Shown here: in pieces, positions 1-10,455 of the stretch
Layout: each line of letters starts with the position of its first letter
How positions within the stretch are numbered: the stretch's first letter is position 1
Assembly (NCBI RefSeq): GCF_001723175.1
Contig: NW_026088299.1
Coordinates: 1-15,775, forward strand
Origin: Penicillium oxalicum
Taxonomy: Eukaryota > Ascomycota > Eurotiomycetes > Eurotiales > Aspergillaceae
DNA: 15,775 bases
Direction: 5' to 3'
Translations under genes and position numbers: made by a program
Notes under the pieces: generated by a model
Database searches by the model: none
What the model was told of the DNA's origin: nothing
The model's input: the letters and a program-made list of their open reading frames with translations, nothing else

Positions 1-1
1 G

Positions 2-256
2 GAACCAGATGTAGATATTAATGACAATGTCGTATATAAACAAAAACATATAACAGTTAAACCAACTAATATACTAGTTATCAATTTAGATAAAATTACT
101 ACAGATTTTAGTTTAATTACTCTAGGTAGAATTTCTTTAGAGAATAGTACTCTAAACCCTCTAGCTATTAGTAATATAACTATCATAAGAGATACCTTGG
201 AAATAAAGGAAATAATAGCAGCCTTGCTAGGTGGACATGCAAAATATTATGGATAA
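2..256 (+). CDS. Possible partial ORF on the opposite strand, unknown function
   Basis: This frame is open from the window edge for 84 codons to a TAA at 254-256, so its start lies outside the window. It would encode a polar protein without an obvious membrane segment, ending with [11 protein letters not shown]. It is the only candidate gene on the plus strand, and its last 30 bases overlap the 3' end of nad2 in antisense. The minus strand over 1-226 is also open in one frame and would encode a hydrophobic peptide, so openness alone does not decide the strand. I do not recognise a family. It could be the end of a plasmid-derived or accessory ORF next to nad2, or a chance frame. Confidence 0.3.
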   Translation, partial: EPDVDINDNVVYKQKHITVKPTNILVINLDKITTDFSLITLGRISLENSTLNPLAISNITIIRDTLEIKEIIAALLGGHAKYYG

Positions 257-1902
257 TAAATTAGTCATATATAAACTTTCGTTAGGCATAAACATAAATA
301 AAAGAAGTATTAAAGTTAATACAGAAATAGTTATAGATAAAGAACTAGATAAAGCAATTTATCGTTAAATTGTATTTTGTCAACAATTTTGTCATTTTTT
401 TATAACTAAAGCTGGTATTTTTAAATCTTTAAATTATTAAAAATTGTATATGAATGATTATCAAAGAACATAGTTTTTACTATTAATAGATAATAAACTG
501 CACTTATTACACTAGTTAAAACTGCTATTAAAGTTAAGAAAACAAATCCTTGTTCTAAAGCAGAAGAGAATACCATCGTTTTGCAAAGAATCCCATTAAA
601 GGTGGTATACCTGCAAATGAAAATAAAGTAATAGCAAACTTAGGGCTAACATACTATTAATATGGAAATAACCTTTAAGTTGACTTATAAGTTGTATAGG
701 AGAATTATTTTTATCTATTAAGTTATTATGATTTATATTATTATCATTATAAGCATATAAACTATAACCTATAGCTACTAATATCATAAAGACATTTAAG
801 TTAGATAAGCTATATTGGATTAAGTAGAAAATAATGATTGTATAGATTCAACATTATTTATAGTTAAGGCTAATAACATGAAACCTAAATGAGATATTGT
901 ACTATAAGCTAATAATCTTTTAATTCTAAATTGAGTTAATCCTAATATAGTACCTATTATTAAAGATAAGAATGAACTTAATAATAAACTTACAGTTCAA
1001 GTATATTGAGATGTATTCTCTATATTGTCAGTATATATAACTAATTGTAGTAATAAAGTTAAAATAGATATTTTTGCTACTATGGCTACAAAAGTAGTTA
1101 CTATAGTAGTATACCATCATAAACATCAGGAGATCAGAAATGGAATGGTGCTGCTGATATTTTTAAATAGAAACCTATAGATATTAGTAATAAGCAATAA
1201 GGTATATGTGTAGCTATTTCTTGATCATCTAATATCACTGATAAATTATTTACAACATAAAAACCATCTAAATTTGTAACACCTAAGTTAGCGTATATTA
1301 AAGCGATACCTAATAAAATAAAACAAGATGATAATCCACCTAATAAGAAATAAGTTAAACCTGCTGAAGTTGCTGATTCTGAATTTCTATACATAGTACA
1401 TAATAGATATAAACCATAACTTTGTAATTCTATAGATAAAAAATATATACAAATCACTACTAGATATTAATAATATACTACCTGTTATTATAAATAATAA
1501 CATTAATGTATATTCTATTATAGTATATTGTTCTCCTTTTTTTAATATTATATTAGATACAGCTGTATTTTTAACAAATTGTAATTGAGTAAATACTAAT
1601 TTTTAAAACTCATGTAATCCTTTGATAATAATTTTCTAGGATAAAATCCTGTCATATTCAATATTAATAAACTTATAGTAAATATTAATATATGAAATGT
1701 ATGTGTTATAGAAGATGTATAAAATAAACCTCCAAATAACCCAATACCATTATCTAAATATGTTTATAAATAAACTATTATAAGATAAAAAGAAACAATA
1801 AAATAAAATAATCATTCCTACTCTTGAATAAAGAATAGCTGTATCACGTCTAAATGACAAAGCATTAGATAGTAATAAACAGAATATTGAAGATAAAAGC
1901 AT
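227..1902 (-). CDS. nad2: NADH dehydrogenase subunit 2 (frameshifted in this sequence)
   Basis: ND2 is a proton-pumping membrane subunit of respiratory complex I in the inner mitochondrial membrane. The start at 1902-1900 gives [20 protein letters not shown], the usual fungal ND2 N terminus. Conserved stretches follow in several frames: [12 protein letters not shown] and [14 protein letters not shown] (about 1457-1270), KISAAPFHF (about 1134), [17 protein letters not shown] (about 715-660), [13 protein letters not shown] (about 615-580), and a last membrane helix [17 protein letters not shown] (about 340-285). The frame closes at TAG 227-229. Single-base losses in A/T runs break the frame at several places, for example near 1620, 660 and 580. 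The gene lies about 50 bases after nad5, the usual nad5-nad2 pairing in Pezizomycotina. TGA codons are read as Trp. Identification is firm; the exact C terminus is less certain. Confidence 0.93.
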
Positions 1903-1950
1903 ATTCAATAAATAGATAAATTTAAATTAAACAAATAAATAATATTAATA

Positions 1951-3918
1951 TTATTTATTATATGATAAGTTTTTTTATAATATACAAATAATGCAAATAT
2001 TACTAATATTAATAAATTATTATCACTATAAGAGAAGTATAACAATGTTATATAGAATATTAAACCTATTAAAATATATAAGGCATAACTAGTTATAGTT
2101 CCAGTACTTAATTTTCCTAAGTTATTACTTAAGGATACTAATCCTTTTTCTAAACCATATGGTCCTAATAATTCTACAGAACCTTTATCAAGACTTTTAG
2201 TTTTGACCACCTAATTTTAATACTCCTTCAACTATATATTTATTATAGAATAATTCTATATAGAATCTTTGATTGAAGAAACTAAATATATTATAACCTA
2301 ATTTTGAGTATTTAAAGTTTATAAGTAATTTTGGTATAAATTCACAGAATAATACTGATATTATACTTAATGATACTGTAAATACAAAAGGTAATAATTT
2401 AAAGAATGTTGGTACTGCGAATTCAGTATCTAACATTATTTCATGGTTAGGATGAATAAATAAACTATTATCTACAAAGAAACCTGTACCTAAACCTATA
2501 AATATATCTTTAGTTATGTAACCAAAGAATATAGAGAAAATAGATAAGATTATTAATGGTATAGTTAAGAATAAATCACCTTCATGTGCATGTTTGTAAC
2601 TAGATAATGGACCATTAGGATTAGCTAAGAATGTTAAATATAATACTTTAGCTGAATATAATGTAGTAAACATTGCACCTATAGTAGCTACAAAGTAAAC
2701 TATAGTACCTGATAAGTAGAATTGACCATAAGAAGATTCAAGAATAAAATCTTTAGAATAGAATCCTGTCATGAAAGGTACAGCTACTAAACTTAATGAA
2801 GCTATTAACATAACTGAATAAGTTAAAGGTAAGAATTCTCTTAAACCTCCATATTTTCTAAAATCTTGATTATCAGCTACTGCGTGTATTACTGAACCAG
2901 CTCCTAAGAATAATAATGCTTTATAGAAAGCGTGATTTACTAAGTGGAATAATGCTAAATTATAACTTGATAAACCTATAGCTATTACCATCATACCTAA
3001 TTGACTCATAGTAGAATAAGCAATAACTTTTTTAATATCTTGTTGGAATAATCCTATTAAAGAACTAAATACTGTAGTTATAGCACCTAATCATAAACAT
3101 AATACTAATACAGTTGAACTATATTCTATTAATGGAGATGATCTCATTAATAAATAAACTCCAGCTGTAACCATAGTAGCTGCGTGTATTAAGGCAGATA
3201 CTGGTGTAGGACCTTCCATAGCTTGAGGTAATCAAATATGTAAACCTACTTGTGAACTTTTAGCTGTTGCACCTATTAATAACAGATACCAATTAAAGTT
3301 ATAATATTTTCATTATAGTAAGGAGCTAATGCAAATACTGTACTATAATCTATATTACCAAAGATCATAAATAGCAAACATACCTATAGTTAATAAGCAA
3401 TCACCTACTCTATTTGTTAATAAGCTGATATAGAACTTGATTTGCTGCTATTCTAGTAAATCAGAATTTACTAATAAATATGAACAACACCTACACCTTC
3501 TCAACCTACAAACATTATTAAATAGTTATTTCCTGTTACAAGTATATCATCATAAATGTGAATAAACTTAAATAACTAAAGAATCTTTGATTGTGTGGAT
3601 CATGACTCATATAACTTATTGAATATATATGTACTAAACTAGATACTATTAATACAGGTATTAACATAGAAACTGTTAATGAATCAAATCTAAAGTTTCA
3701 TAATACATATAGTGATTCTACATCTACTCACCTTGCAACATTTATTGTTACAGGTATATTATTAAATCCTACTTCAAAAAAGCTACTATAGCTAAAATTG
3801 TTGTAGTTATTACTGAAGCACATGTTATTATATGTGCTCCACTTACTCCAACTTTTCTTCCAAAAAAACCTGAAACTATTGAACCTAATAAAGGTAAAAT
3901 TATCAATGTTAAATACAT
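1951..3918 (-). CDS. nad5: NADH dehydrogenase subunit 5 (frameshifted in this sequence)
   Basis: ND5 is the largest antiporter-like, proton-pumping subunit of complex I. The ATG at 3918-3916 shares its A with the nad4L stop, the classic fungal nad4L/nad5 overlap. The N terminus [20 protein letters not shown] is typical. A long clean stretch at 3009-2200 carries [37 protein letters not shown] and [16 protein letters not shown], the ND5 core. A break near 2200-2210 leads into [16 protein letters not shown] and [14 protein letters not shown], the family C terminus. Other one-base losses occur near 3780 and between 3300 and 3500. The 3' end is uncertain: the observed frame runs on into nad2, but restoring one A in the run at 1970-1976 gives a stop at 1951-1953. 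The length, about 655 residues, fits the family. Confidence 0.94.
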
Positions 3919-4185
3919 TACTTATATTGTATTGATATACTACCTCTTAATCTATAATATGCAACTAAAATACCTAAACCTATCGCAGATTCAGCTCCCG
4001 CTATTGTTAATATATACACGGAAAATGTTTGTCCAAGAATATCATCAAAACTAAGTGAACTTATTAATATTAAGAATGTTACTGATAATAACATAATTTC
4101 TATTGATATTAACATTAGTATAATGTTTTTTCTATTAAGAACAAACCTAATATTCCTATTAAAAACAAAATATTGAAAATGTCAT
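3918..4185 (-). CDS. nad4L: NADH dehydrogenase subunit 4L (two one-base frameshifts)
   Basis: ND4L is a small three-helix subunit in the proton-translocating membrane arm of complex I. The clear part, from 4115, reads [16 protein letters not shown], then [20 protein letters not shown] and [19 protein letters not shown], the diagnostic ND4L sequence with the conserved Glu of the second and third helices. Upstream the frame shifts twice: at the A-run 4161-4165 and at 4143-4145, each explained by one lost base. Allowing for these, translation starts at ATG 4185-4183 and the product is 89 residues, the usual family length. The stop overlaps the nad5 start by one base, suggesting a shared transcript with coupled translation. 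Confidence 0.95.
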
Positions 4186-4332
4186 TAATTTAATTAAATT
4201 TAATTTGATTTATCTATCCTACAGATATAAGTTTATATAATAACTTACTCTTATTATATTATAAATATAATTTTTATTTATTATTTATAATATTGTATAT
4301 GGTAATATACTAAATACTAGTACACCTTTTAT

Positions 4333-4403
4333 AAACGTGTATAAGACTTGAACTTATATCTGCGTGTCCGTAGCACGTTATTCTACCATTAAATTAACAC
4401 GTT
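4333..4403 (-). tRNA. trnR(acg): tRNA-Arg (anticodon ACG)
   Basis: The acceptor stem AACGTGT/ACACGTT pairs perfectly, the T arm is ATAAG-TTCAAGT-CTTAT, and the anticodon loop CTACGGA gives ACG. It stands alone between cox2 and nad4L and could serve as a processing signal separating their transcripts. Confidence 0.92.
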
Positions 4404-4447
4404 TATTTAACTAAATATATTATGTAGTTAAATAATAAATTTTTTAT

Positions 4448-5217
4448 TTATCCTTCCATTTGATCTCTTAATCATAATAAGAAATCTCTTATTGATACTG
4501 ATTGTATAGCAATAGGCATAGAACTGTGTAATATTCCACAAATCTCTGAACATTGTCCAAAGAATGTTCCTGGACGATTACATAAACAGAAGCTTGATTT
4601 AATCTACCTGGGTATGCATCTGCTTTAATACCTAATGGGACAAGCATAAGAATGTATAACATCAGCGGCTGAATATTACAAATGATATTACAATCTTGTG
4701 TGTGTTAACTCTGGTATTATAACTCTGTTATCTACTTCTAACATTCTAAATTGACCTTCTTCTAAATCACTTTCTGGTACTATATATGAATCAAATTCTA
4801 TAAATTCGTCATCTTCATTAGTGAAATCTGGATATTGGTAACTTCAATATCATTGGTGACCTTCTGCATATACAACTAATGATGGATCCATTACTTCATC
4901 CATTAAATATAATAATTTAAAAGATGGGAATGCTATTAATATTAATATAAATGCTGGTGTTATAGTTCATATTAATTCTATTAAAGTACCATGATTCATA
5001 TATTTATGTGCTATAGGTGATCTTTTAGCTGCAAAATTTCTTATAATATTTGCCATCATTCATGTTACAGTAAATAAATAATAGCTAAATAGAACATAAT
5101 GTTATTATGTAATTCTTCTATTCCTTCCATTTGTGGTGAAGCACTATCTTGGAAAAATAAACCTCATGGTGTTGGAGCATCCAATTGTAAGTTTAAAAAA
5201 TTATAGTATAAATTCAT
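4448..5217 (-). CDS. cox2: Cytochrome c oxidase subunit 2 (frameshifted in this sequence)
   Basis: COX2 carries the CuA centre that takes electrons from cytochrome c in complex IV. The start at 5217-5215 gives [20 protein letters not shown] followed by [19 protein letters not shown], the usual N terminus, with TGA used for Trp. The two membrane helices follow around 5130-4890. The C-terminal domain shows SADVIH (about 4665), DAYPGRLNQ (about 4620-4590) and [17 protein letters not shown] (about 4560-4510), which includes the CuA ligands Cys, Glu, Cys, His and Met. The stop TAA is at 4448-4450 after RDQMEG. Frame breaks occur near 5081-5085 (a lost T in a T run of the coding strand), near 4640-4650 and near 4575. 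No intron is seen. tRNA-Arg follows. Confidence 0.95.
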
Positions 5218-5471
5218 TTTTTTTTTTAATTTTTTGTTGTTAGATTTTTCTCATTTAATGTTTTTTTTTAAAGTTTCTACTTTTATAGTATTACTTATAC
5301 CTAGTATTATATATATTTATATAAGTATATTTATATACTTAATTTAATCCAAGAATATTCTTGGTGTATTACCTATACTAATAGATCGAAATTAGTATAA
5401 GTTATCTTATATGAATATTTTTGCAAGAATAATCCTTGTTAAACCATATCTATTGAACATATTATATTAAA
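5218..5471. other. Spacer between the unknown ORF and cox2, with two hairpin-forming sites
   Basis: There is no gene here. It holds a perfect 16-base palindrome, ccaagaatattcttgg, at 5349-5364, and just beyond it an inverted repeat with 9-base arms (tatactaat at 5374-5382 and attagtata at 5391-5399) around an 8-base loop. A T-rich run lies at 5217-5227 just before the cox2 start. The hairpins sit in the presumed 5' leader of cox2 and may be RNA processing or stability elements; that role is inference. Confidence 0.6.
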
Positions 5472-6196
5472 TTAATTTAATAAGTCTTTTATTTTTATTT
5501 GTTTAGGTGTTGGGTTCGGTTGTGTTTTAAATTGGCTAAAATGATTTTTGTATCATTCTGGATAGTTTAATCCCACTAGTTGAAACTTGTACATATTCCA
5601 TCTTTGAACTATTAGAAGTCTAAAGGTAGAATACTTATTACCGGTACAGGTTGTACCGTCAGGAAAAGTTACAGTACAATGATCTTCTGGATCATGGTAC
5701 CCTCATGAAAGATCGTCCTCATGATAACCCGTTCTTTTGAGTCTTTATTATGAGAATAAACATTATGATAATTTTCAGGATGAATTTTTACTTTTTTACC
5801 TCTAACACTATCTTTAACTACAACAGAATACTCATTTTCTCCCTTTATTCTACCAGGACCATTTTGGTAGGGTTTTAAACGGAATCTCTTTTTAGAGTTT
5901 TCTTCTTCCGGCACAAAATCTATATTAGTAGGATCAGGCCCTCACGGACCTCACGGACCACCCGGACCTCCCGGAGGTCCTCCTCCTCCATGTTTTATCT
6001 CTACCCACCTTCAAAGTTCAGAGTCATCATTATTATTCATATTTAAAGTATATCCTTCTAATATGTCTACAGCTATTATAGGATTATCCTTAATTATCAT
6101 ATACATATACACAAGTGATAATATAAGTCTATATATAATATATGATACGTATATATTCACACTTTTATATACTTTATAGCAATAAAAATAATTCAT
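5472..6196 (-). CDS. Unknown protein, about 241 residues, Gly/Pro/Trp-rich linker (one frameshift)
   Basis: I do not recognise this gene. With TGA as Trp, one frame runs from ATG 6196-6194 to about 5735. A lost A in the run at 5735-5738 moves it to a second frame that stays open to TAA 5472-5474. Residues 12-42 contain a hydrophobic segment (SYIIYRLILSLVYMYMII) that could be a membrane anchor. Residues 70-87 are almost only Gly, Pro and Trp. The rest is soluble and charged: RFRLKPYQNGPGRIKGENEY, KIHPENYHNVYSH, then YHEDDLSWGYHDPEDHC, FPDGTTCTGNKYSTFRLLIV and GLNYPEWYKNHF. Five TGA codons fall at Trp positions. It lies 79 bases after the nad3 stop in the same direction. The linker DNA at about 5935-5992 is far richer in G+C than its surroundings. 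An alternative upstream start at an ATG triplet near 6238 would need another frame correction. Confidence 0.72.
5936..5993 (-). repeat. GC-rich, short-repeat tract inside the unknown ORF
   Basis: A run of GGA/GGT/CCG/CCT codons encodes Gly-Pro-Trp repeats; the plus strand shows ctcacggac twice in tandem and related 9-base units. It is conspicuously GC-rich in an AT-rich chromosome, suggesting slippage expansion or a different origin. Confidence 0.7.
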
Positions 6197-6275
6197 CCCA
6201 TAAGATATTGTTTCTACAAAAATTTAATCTCATCATCATGTTTTTATATATTTAATTTTAATTTTATATATAGAC

Positions 6276-6679
6276 TTAACTATATATAACTGAGTATCCT
6301 TTCCAGGATTTGTTTTGAAAGTTATAAACTTGTCTACTTTCTATTTTTAATGCGTTTTACCTAACTCAAATGCAAACCCTAAAGTTAACACTAGGAAAAA
6401 TACTAACATTATTAATAGACCGTATACACCATTAGTATATGCACTAACTGCATATGGGTATACTAATAAAATTTCTAAGTCAAATAATAAAAACAGTAAG
6501 CAAATATAAGAAAGAAATGCTAAATTGTGTTCTATTTTGACCTAAAAAAGAATGAAACCACATTCAAATGCACTATCTTTTTCTTGATATGCATTATGTG
6601 GTGCTAATATTAAATTAACTAGTAACAGTATTATTCCTAATACTGGTATTAATAAAAAAAAAAAAGTTGTTGCTGTCAT
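6276..6679 (-). CDS. nad3: NADH dehydrogenase subunit 3 (about four frameshifts)
   Basis: ND3 is a small complex I subunit whose conserved Cys loop takes part in the active/deactive switch. The start at 6679-6677 reads MTATTFFFLLIPVLGIILLL, then APHNAYQEKDSAFECGF, which includes the conserved Glu-Cys-Gly. Next come SFLGQNRTQFSISF, LLFLLFDLEILLVYPY, and SAYTNGVYGLLIMLVFFLVL before GFAFELGK. Breaks at 6555-6557, near 6500 and 6509, and at 6355-6358 each fit one lost base. A TAA at 6347-6349 appears in the observed frame, but correcting the last break gives KIESRQVYNFQNKSWKGYSV, the usual fungal tail, ending at 6276-6278. The product is then about 135 residues, the normal size. Confidence 0.92.
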
Positions 6680-6873
6680 ATTATAATATTATTATTTAAT
6701 TAAAAAAAATTATTATCTAAACTTATTTATTATTTTAAATTTTAGAAAACACACTATACATAGTATGATTTACATCAGAATTATATAAAACTTGTTTTCA
6801 TTTTTATATGAAAAATTACACAGGAGAAATATGTAATAGTCGAATTGACTATTCATTAAATATATGTAGTTAA
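6680..6873. other. AT-rich spacer between atp9 and nad3
   Basis: I see no gene or strong secondary structure here, only A/T-rich sequence. Confidence 0.6.
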
Positions 6874-8863
<1,990 letters not shown>

Positions 8864-9223
8864 CTTCTTTTGCTATAGTTACATCCTGTAATGCAGTATA
8901 AGATGTAAATCTCTTTTTTGCGTAACTTGATAATTAATTTGTGGTATTTCACTATAATAATATCCGTTGGACAAAAATAGTAAATTAATTCTTCATTTTG
9001 AATAAATATATACACATATGTATATACATACATATAATGTATATACATTATATTTCTATTGTACTATACTTAGTACAATTTTACTTAAAAAATATACTTA
9101 TATAAGTATACTTATTTATTGACAATTGGCTGTTTAATACTAATTATATATTAATTATAACTAATATTAATAATATGAATTTATTTTATATGAATACATT
9201 TTAACTTATTAAATTGTTAATTA
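8864..9223. other. Spacer between tRNA-His and cox1 (cox1 leader)
   Basis: No gene is supported in these 360 bases. It is AT-rich with alternating TA/CA tracts at about 9005-9050 and small inverted repeats, such as ttgtac...gtacaa at 9059-9078 and atacttatataagtat at about 9093-9108. A short open frame here lacks recognisable features. On position it is the untranslated leader of cox1. Confidence 0.6.
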
Positions 9224-9296
9224 GGGAGGATACCTAGCTCGAACTAGGATATACAATTACCACATACAGCCGTTCTACCATTGAACTATACCCACC
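9224..9296 (-). tRNA. trnH(gtg): tRNA-His (anticodon GTG)
   Basis: The 5' end has the extra G of tRNA-His, the D arm is GTTC...GAAC, and the anticodon loop reads ATGTGGT. The anticodon stem and the T loop (TTCGAG, one base short) pair poorly, probably because of sequence errors. It is the last tRNA before cox1, the expected place for His. Confidence 0.83.
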
Positions 9297-9440
9297 TATA
9301 TTAGTTATTAATTAATTTAATTATTTTTTCACCTTTTTGTCTTATATATAAACTGTTACAAAAAACCATACTTTTTATTTTTATACTTATTTAGATATAT
9401 TGTTTTTCTTATTTATAGAAAAATTTACAAATAAACTGAA

Positions 9441-9511
9441 AGCCGAGAGAGAAAATCGAATTCCCATTCATAATTCATGAAATTATTGTTCTACCATTGA
9501 ACTATCCCGGC
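9441..9511 (-). tRNA. trnM(cat): tRNA-Met (anticodon CAT)
   Basis: The acceptor stem GCCGGGA/TCTCGGC and the anticodon arm ATAAT-TTCATGA-ATTAT pair well. This is the third CAT tRNA in the window and lies between Gln and His as in Eurotiomycete clusters. Confidence 0.92.
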
Positions 9512-9533
9512 TAATAGTATATAATATATTAAT

Positions 9534-9576
9534 CATAAAAATTATTGTTTCTACTTTTGAACTATAACGGCTAATA
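9534..9576 (-). pseudogene. Partial duplicate of tRNA-Met (5' half only)
   Basis: The sequence repeats the 5' half of the neighbouring tRNA-Met: acceptor, D arm and the start of the anticodon arm. It has substitutions (AGCCGTTATAGTTCAAAAGT against AGCCGGGATAGTTCAATGGT) and lacks the 3' half, so no cloverleaf can form. It lies 23 bases upstream of the intact gene in transcription direction. Confidence 0.75.
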
Positions 9577-9585
9577 ATAATAATA

Positions 9586-9660
9586 TATACTTGTATATAT
9601 ATATTAGTTATATATACAAGTATATCATAGTGTATATATATATATAAATACACACTATAA
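9586..9660. repeat. Two adjacent AT-rich hairpins
   Basis: The arms atatacttgtatatata (9586-9602) and tatatatacaagtatat (9609-9625) are perfect inverted repeats. A second, less regular inverted repeat (tatagtgtat... and ...atacacactata) follows to about 9660. They lie between tRNA-Gln and the tRNA-Met fragment. Confidence 0.7.
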
Positions 9661-9666
9661 TTTATT

Positions 9667-9739
9667 TTATGTTGGGGCGACTCGAACACCCAATATAAAT
9701 ACCAAAAATTTATGACTTACCCGATTAGTCGACAACATA
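9667..9739 (-). tRNA. trnQ(ttg): tRNA-Gln (anticodon TTG)
   Basis: The acceptor TATGTTG/CAACATA is perfect, the D arm is GACT...AGTC, the anticodon loop TTTTGGT gives TTG, and the T arm is GGGTG-TTCGAGT-CGCCC. Confidence 0.93.
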
Positions 9740-9747
9740 AAAAAAAA

Positions 9748-9830
9748 TATGGGTAACAAGACTTGAACTTGTAAAGTAAAAAACTATTCCGTCCTAAGCG
9801 GAACCTGGTTACCAATTTCAGCACACCCAT
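9748..9830 (-). tRNA. trnL(tag): tRNA-Leu (anticodon TAG)
   Basis: A type II tRNA with a long variable arm. The anticodon arm is TTCCG-CTTAGGA-CGGAA and the acceptor ATGGGTG/TACCCAT. Confidence 0.94.
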
Positions 9831-9841
9831 GTACTATACTT

Positions 9842-9915
9842 TGCTCGAGATAAGACTTGAACTTACAACCTAATCAGCTTCAATGATTCGCTCTACCCAA
9901 TTGAGCTTCTCAAGC
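9842..9915 (-). tRNA. trnF(gaa): tRNA-Phe (anticodon GAA)
   Basis: The acceptor is GCTTGAG/CTCGAGC, the anticodon arm AATCA-TTGAAGC-TGATT, and the T loop TTCAAGT. Confidence 0.94.
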
Positions 9916-9971
9916 TAATAATTAATATATATACATATATATGCTATTATTACTAATAGTTACATAAAAAC

Positions 9972-9992
9972 TAATAATAATAATAATAATAA
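9972..9992. repeat. Trinucleotide run (taa)7
   Basis: Seven tandem copies of taa in the spacer between tRNA-Ala and tRNA-Phe. Confidence 0.9.
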
Positions 9993-9998
9993 TATTAA

Positions 9999-10070
9999 TG
10001 GAGTTATCAGGACTCGATCCTGAAATAACGATATGCAAAATCGCCGTTTTAACAGTTAAACTATAACCCC
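9999..10070 (-). tRNA. trnA(tgc): tRNA-Ala (anticodon TGC)
   Basis: The acceptor is GGGGTTA/TAACTCC, the anticodon arm GCGAT-TTTGCAT-ATCGT, and the T arm CAGGA-TCGAGTC-CTG, close to standard. Confidence 0.93.
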
Positions 10071-10075
10071 TAATA

Positions 10076-10157
10076 TATCCGAGAAACGAGTCGAACGTTT
10101 ACGGCTTTCGCCACTTAAGCTTAAATTAAGACTGTCTACCAATTCCAGCACTCGGAT
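10076..10157 (-). tRNA. trnL(taa): tRNA-Leu (anticodon TAA)
   Basis: A type II tRNA. The acceptor ATCCGAG/CTCGGAT and the anticodon arm CTTAA-TTTAAGC-TTAAG are perfect, with variable arm TGGCGAAAGCC. Confidence 0.95.
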
Positions 10158-10161
10158 TATA

Positions 10162-10234
10162 TAAGACTAAAATGACTTGAACATTTACTCAAACCATCAT
10201 GAGTGGTTCGCTTTACCGATTAAGCTATAGTCTT
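10162..10234 (-). tRNA. trnM(cat): tRNA-Met (anticodon CAT)
   Basis: The acceptor AAGACTA/TAGTCTT, the anticodon arm AACCA-CTCATGA-TGGTT and the T arm AAATG-TTCAAGT-CATTT are all perfect. It is the second of the Met-Met pair in the cluster. Confidence 0.95.
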
Positions 10235-10237
10235 TGG

Positions 10238-10305
10238 TTGCGGACTTAGGGTTGCACCTAAATTTTATGGGTGAGCCATATATGTTACTATTACATTAAC
10301 CCGCA
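10238..10305 (-). tRNA. trnM: Probable tRNA-Met with a short anticodon loop
   Basis: The acceptor TGCGGGT/GTCCGCA and the D arm ATGT...ACAT form. The anticodon stem TATGG/CCATA pairs perfectly but encloses only CTCAC, five bases where seven are needed. The T loop also seems one base short. The family and the position after Val in the Val-Met-Met run suggest CAT was present, so bases are probably missing from this sequence. I cannot read a full anticodon. Confidence 0.72.
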
Positions 10306-10307
10306 TT

Positions 10308-10380
10308 TAAGAGATAGGTGACTTGAACACCTGACCTTTCGCGTGTAAAGCGACAGCTCTACCAACTGAGCTAATCTCTT
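10308..10380 (-). tRNA. trnV(tac): tRNA-Val (anticodon TAC)
   Basis: The acceptor AAGAGAT/ATCTCTT is perfect, the D arm is GCTC...GAGC, the anticodon loop TTTACAC, and the T arm AGGTG-TTCAAGT-CACCT. Confidence 0.94.
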
Positions 10381-10381
10381 T

Positions 10382-10455
10382 CAACCCAAGGGAGATTTGA
10401 ACTCCCGCACTAACAGTGAAAATGTTATGTCTTAACCAGACTTGACCATTGGGTC
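10382..10455 (-). tRNA. trnE(ttc): tRNA-Glu (anticodon TTC)
   Basis: The acceptor is GACCCAA/TTGGGTT, the anticodon arm TAACA-TTTTCAC-TGTTA, and the T arm GGGAG-TTCAAAT-CTCCC. Confidence 0.94.

Noticed and set aside
250..369. Plus-strand frame [10 protein letters not shown]...
   Set aside because: It is exactly antisense to the last membrane helix of nad2, which is clearly the coding strand there.
5642..5658. Hairpin cggtac-aggtt-gtaccg
   Set aside because: It lies within the coding sequence of the unknown ORF and can be a by-product of its codons.
9483..9689. Minus-strand frame of 68 codons
   Set aside because: It spans parts of tRNA-Gln, hairpins and tRNA-Met; its C-terminal residues are translated tRNA sequence.
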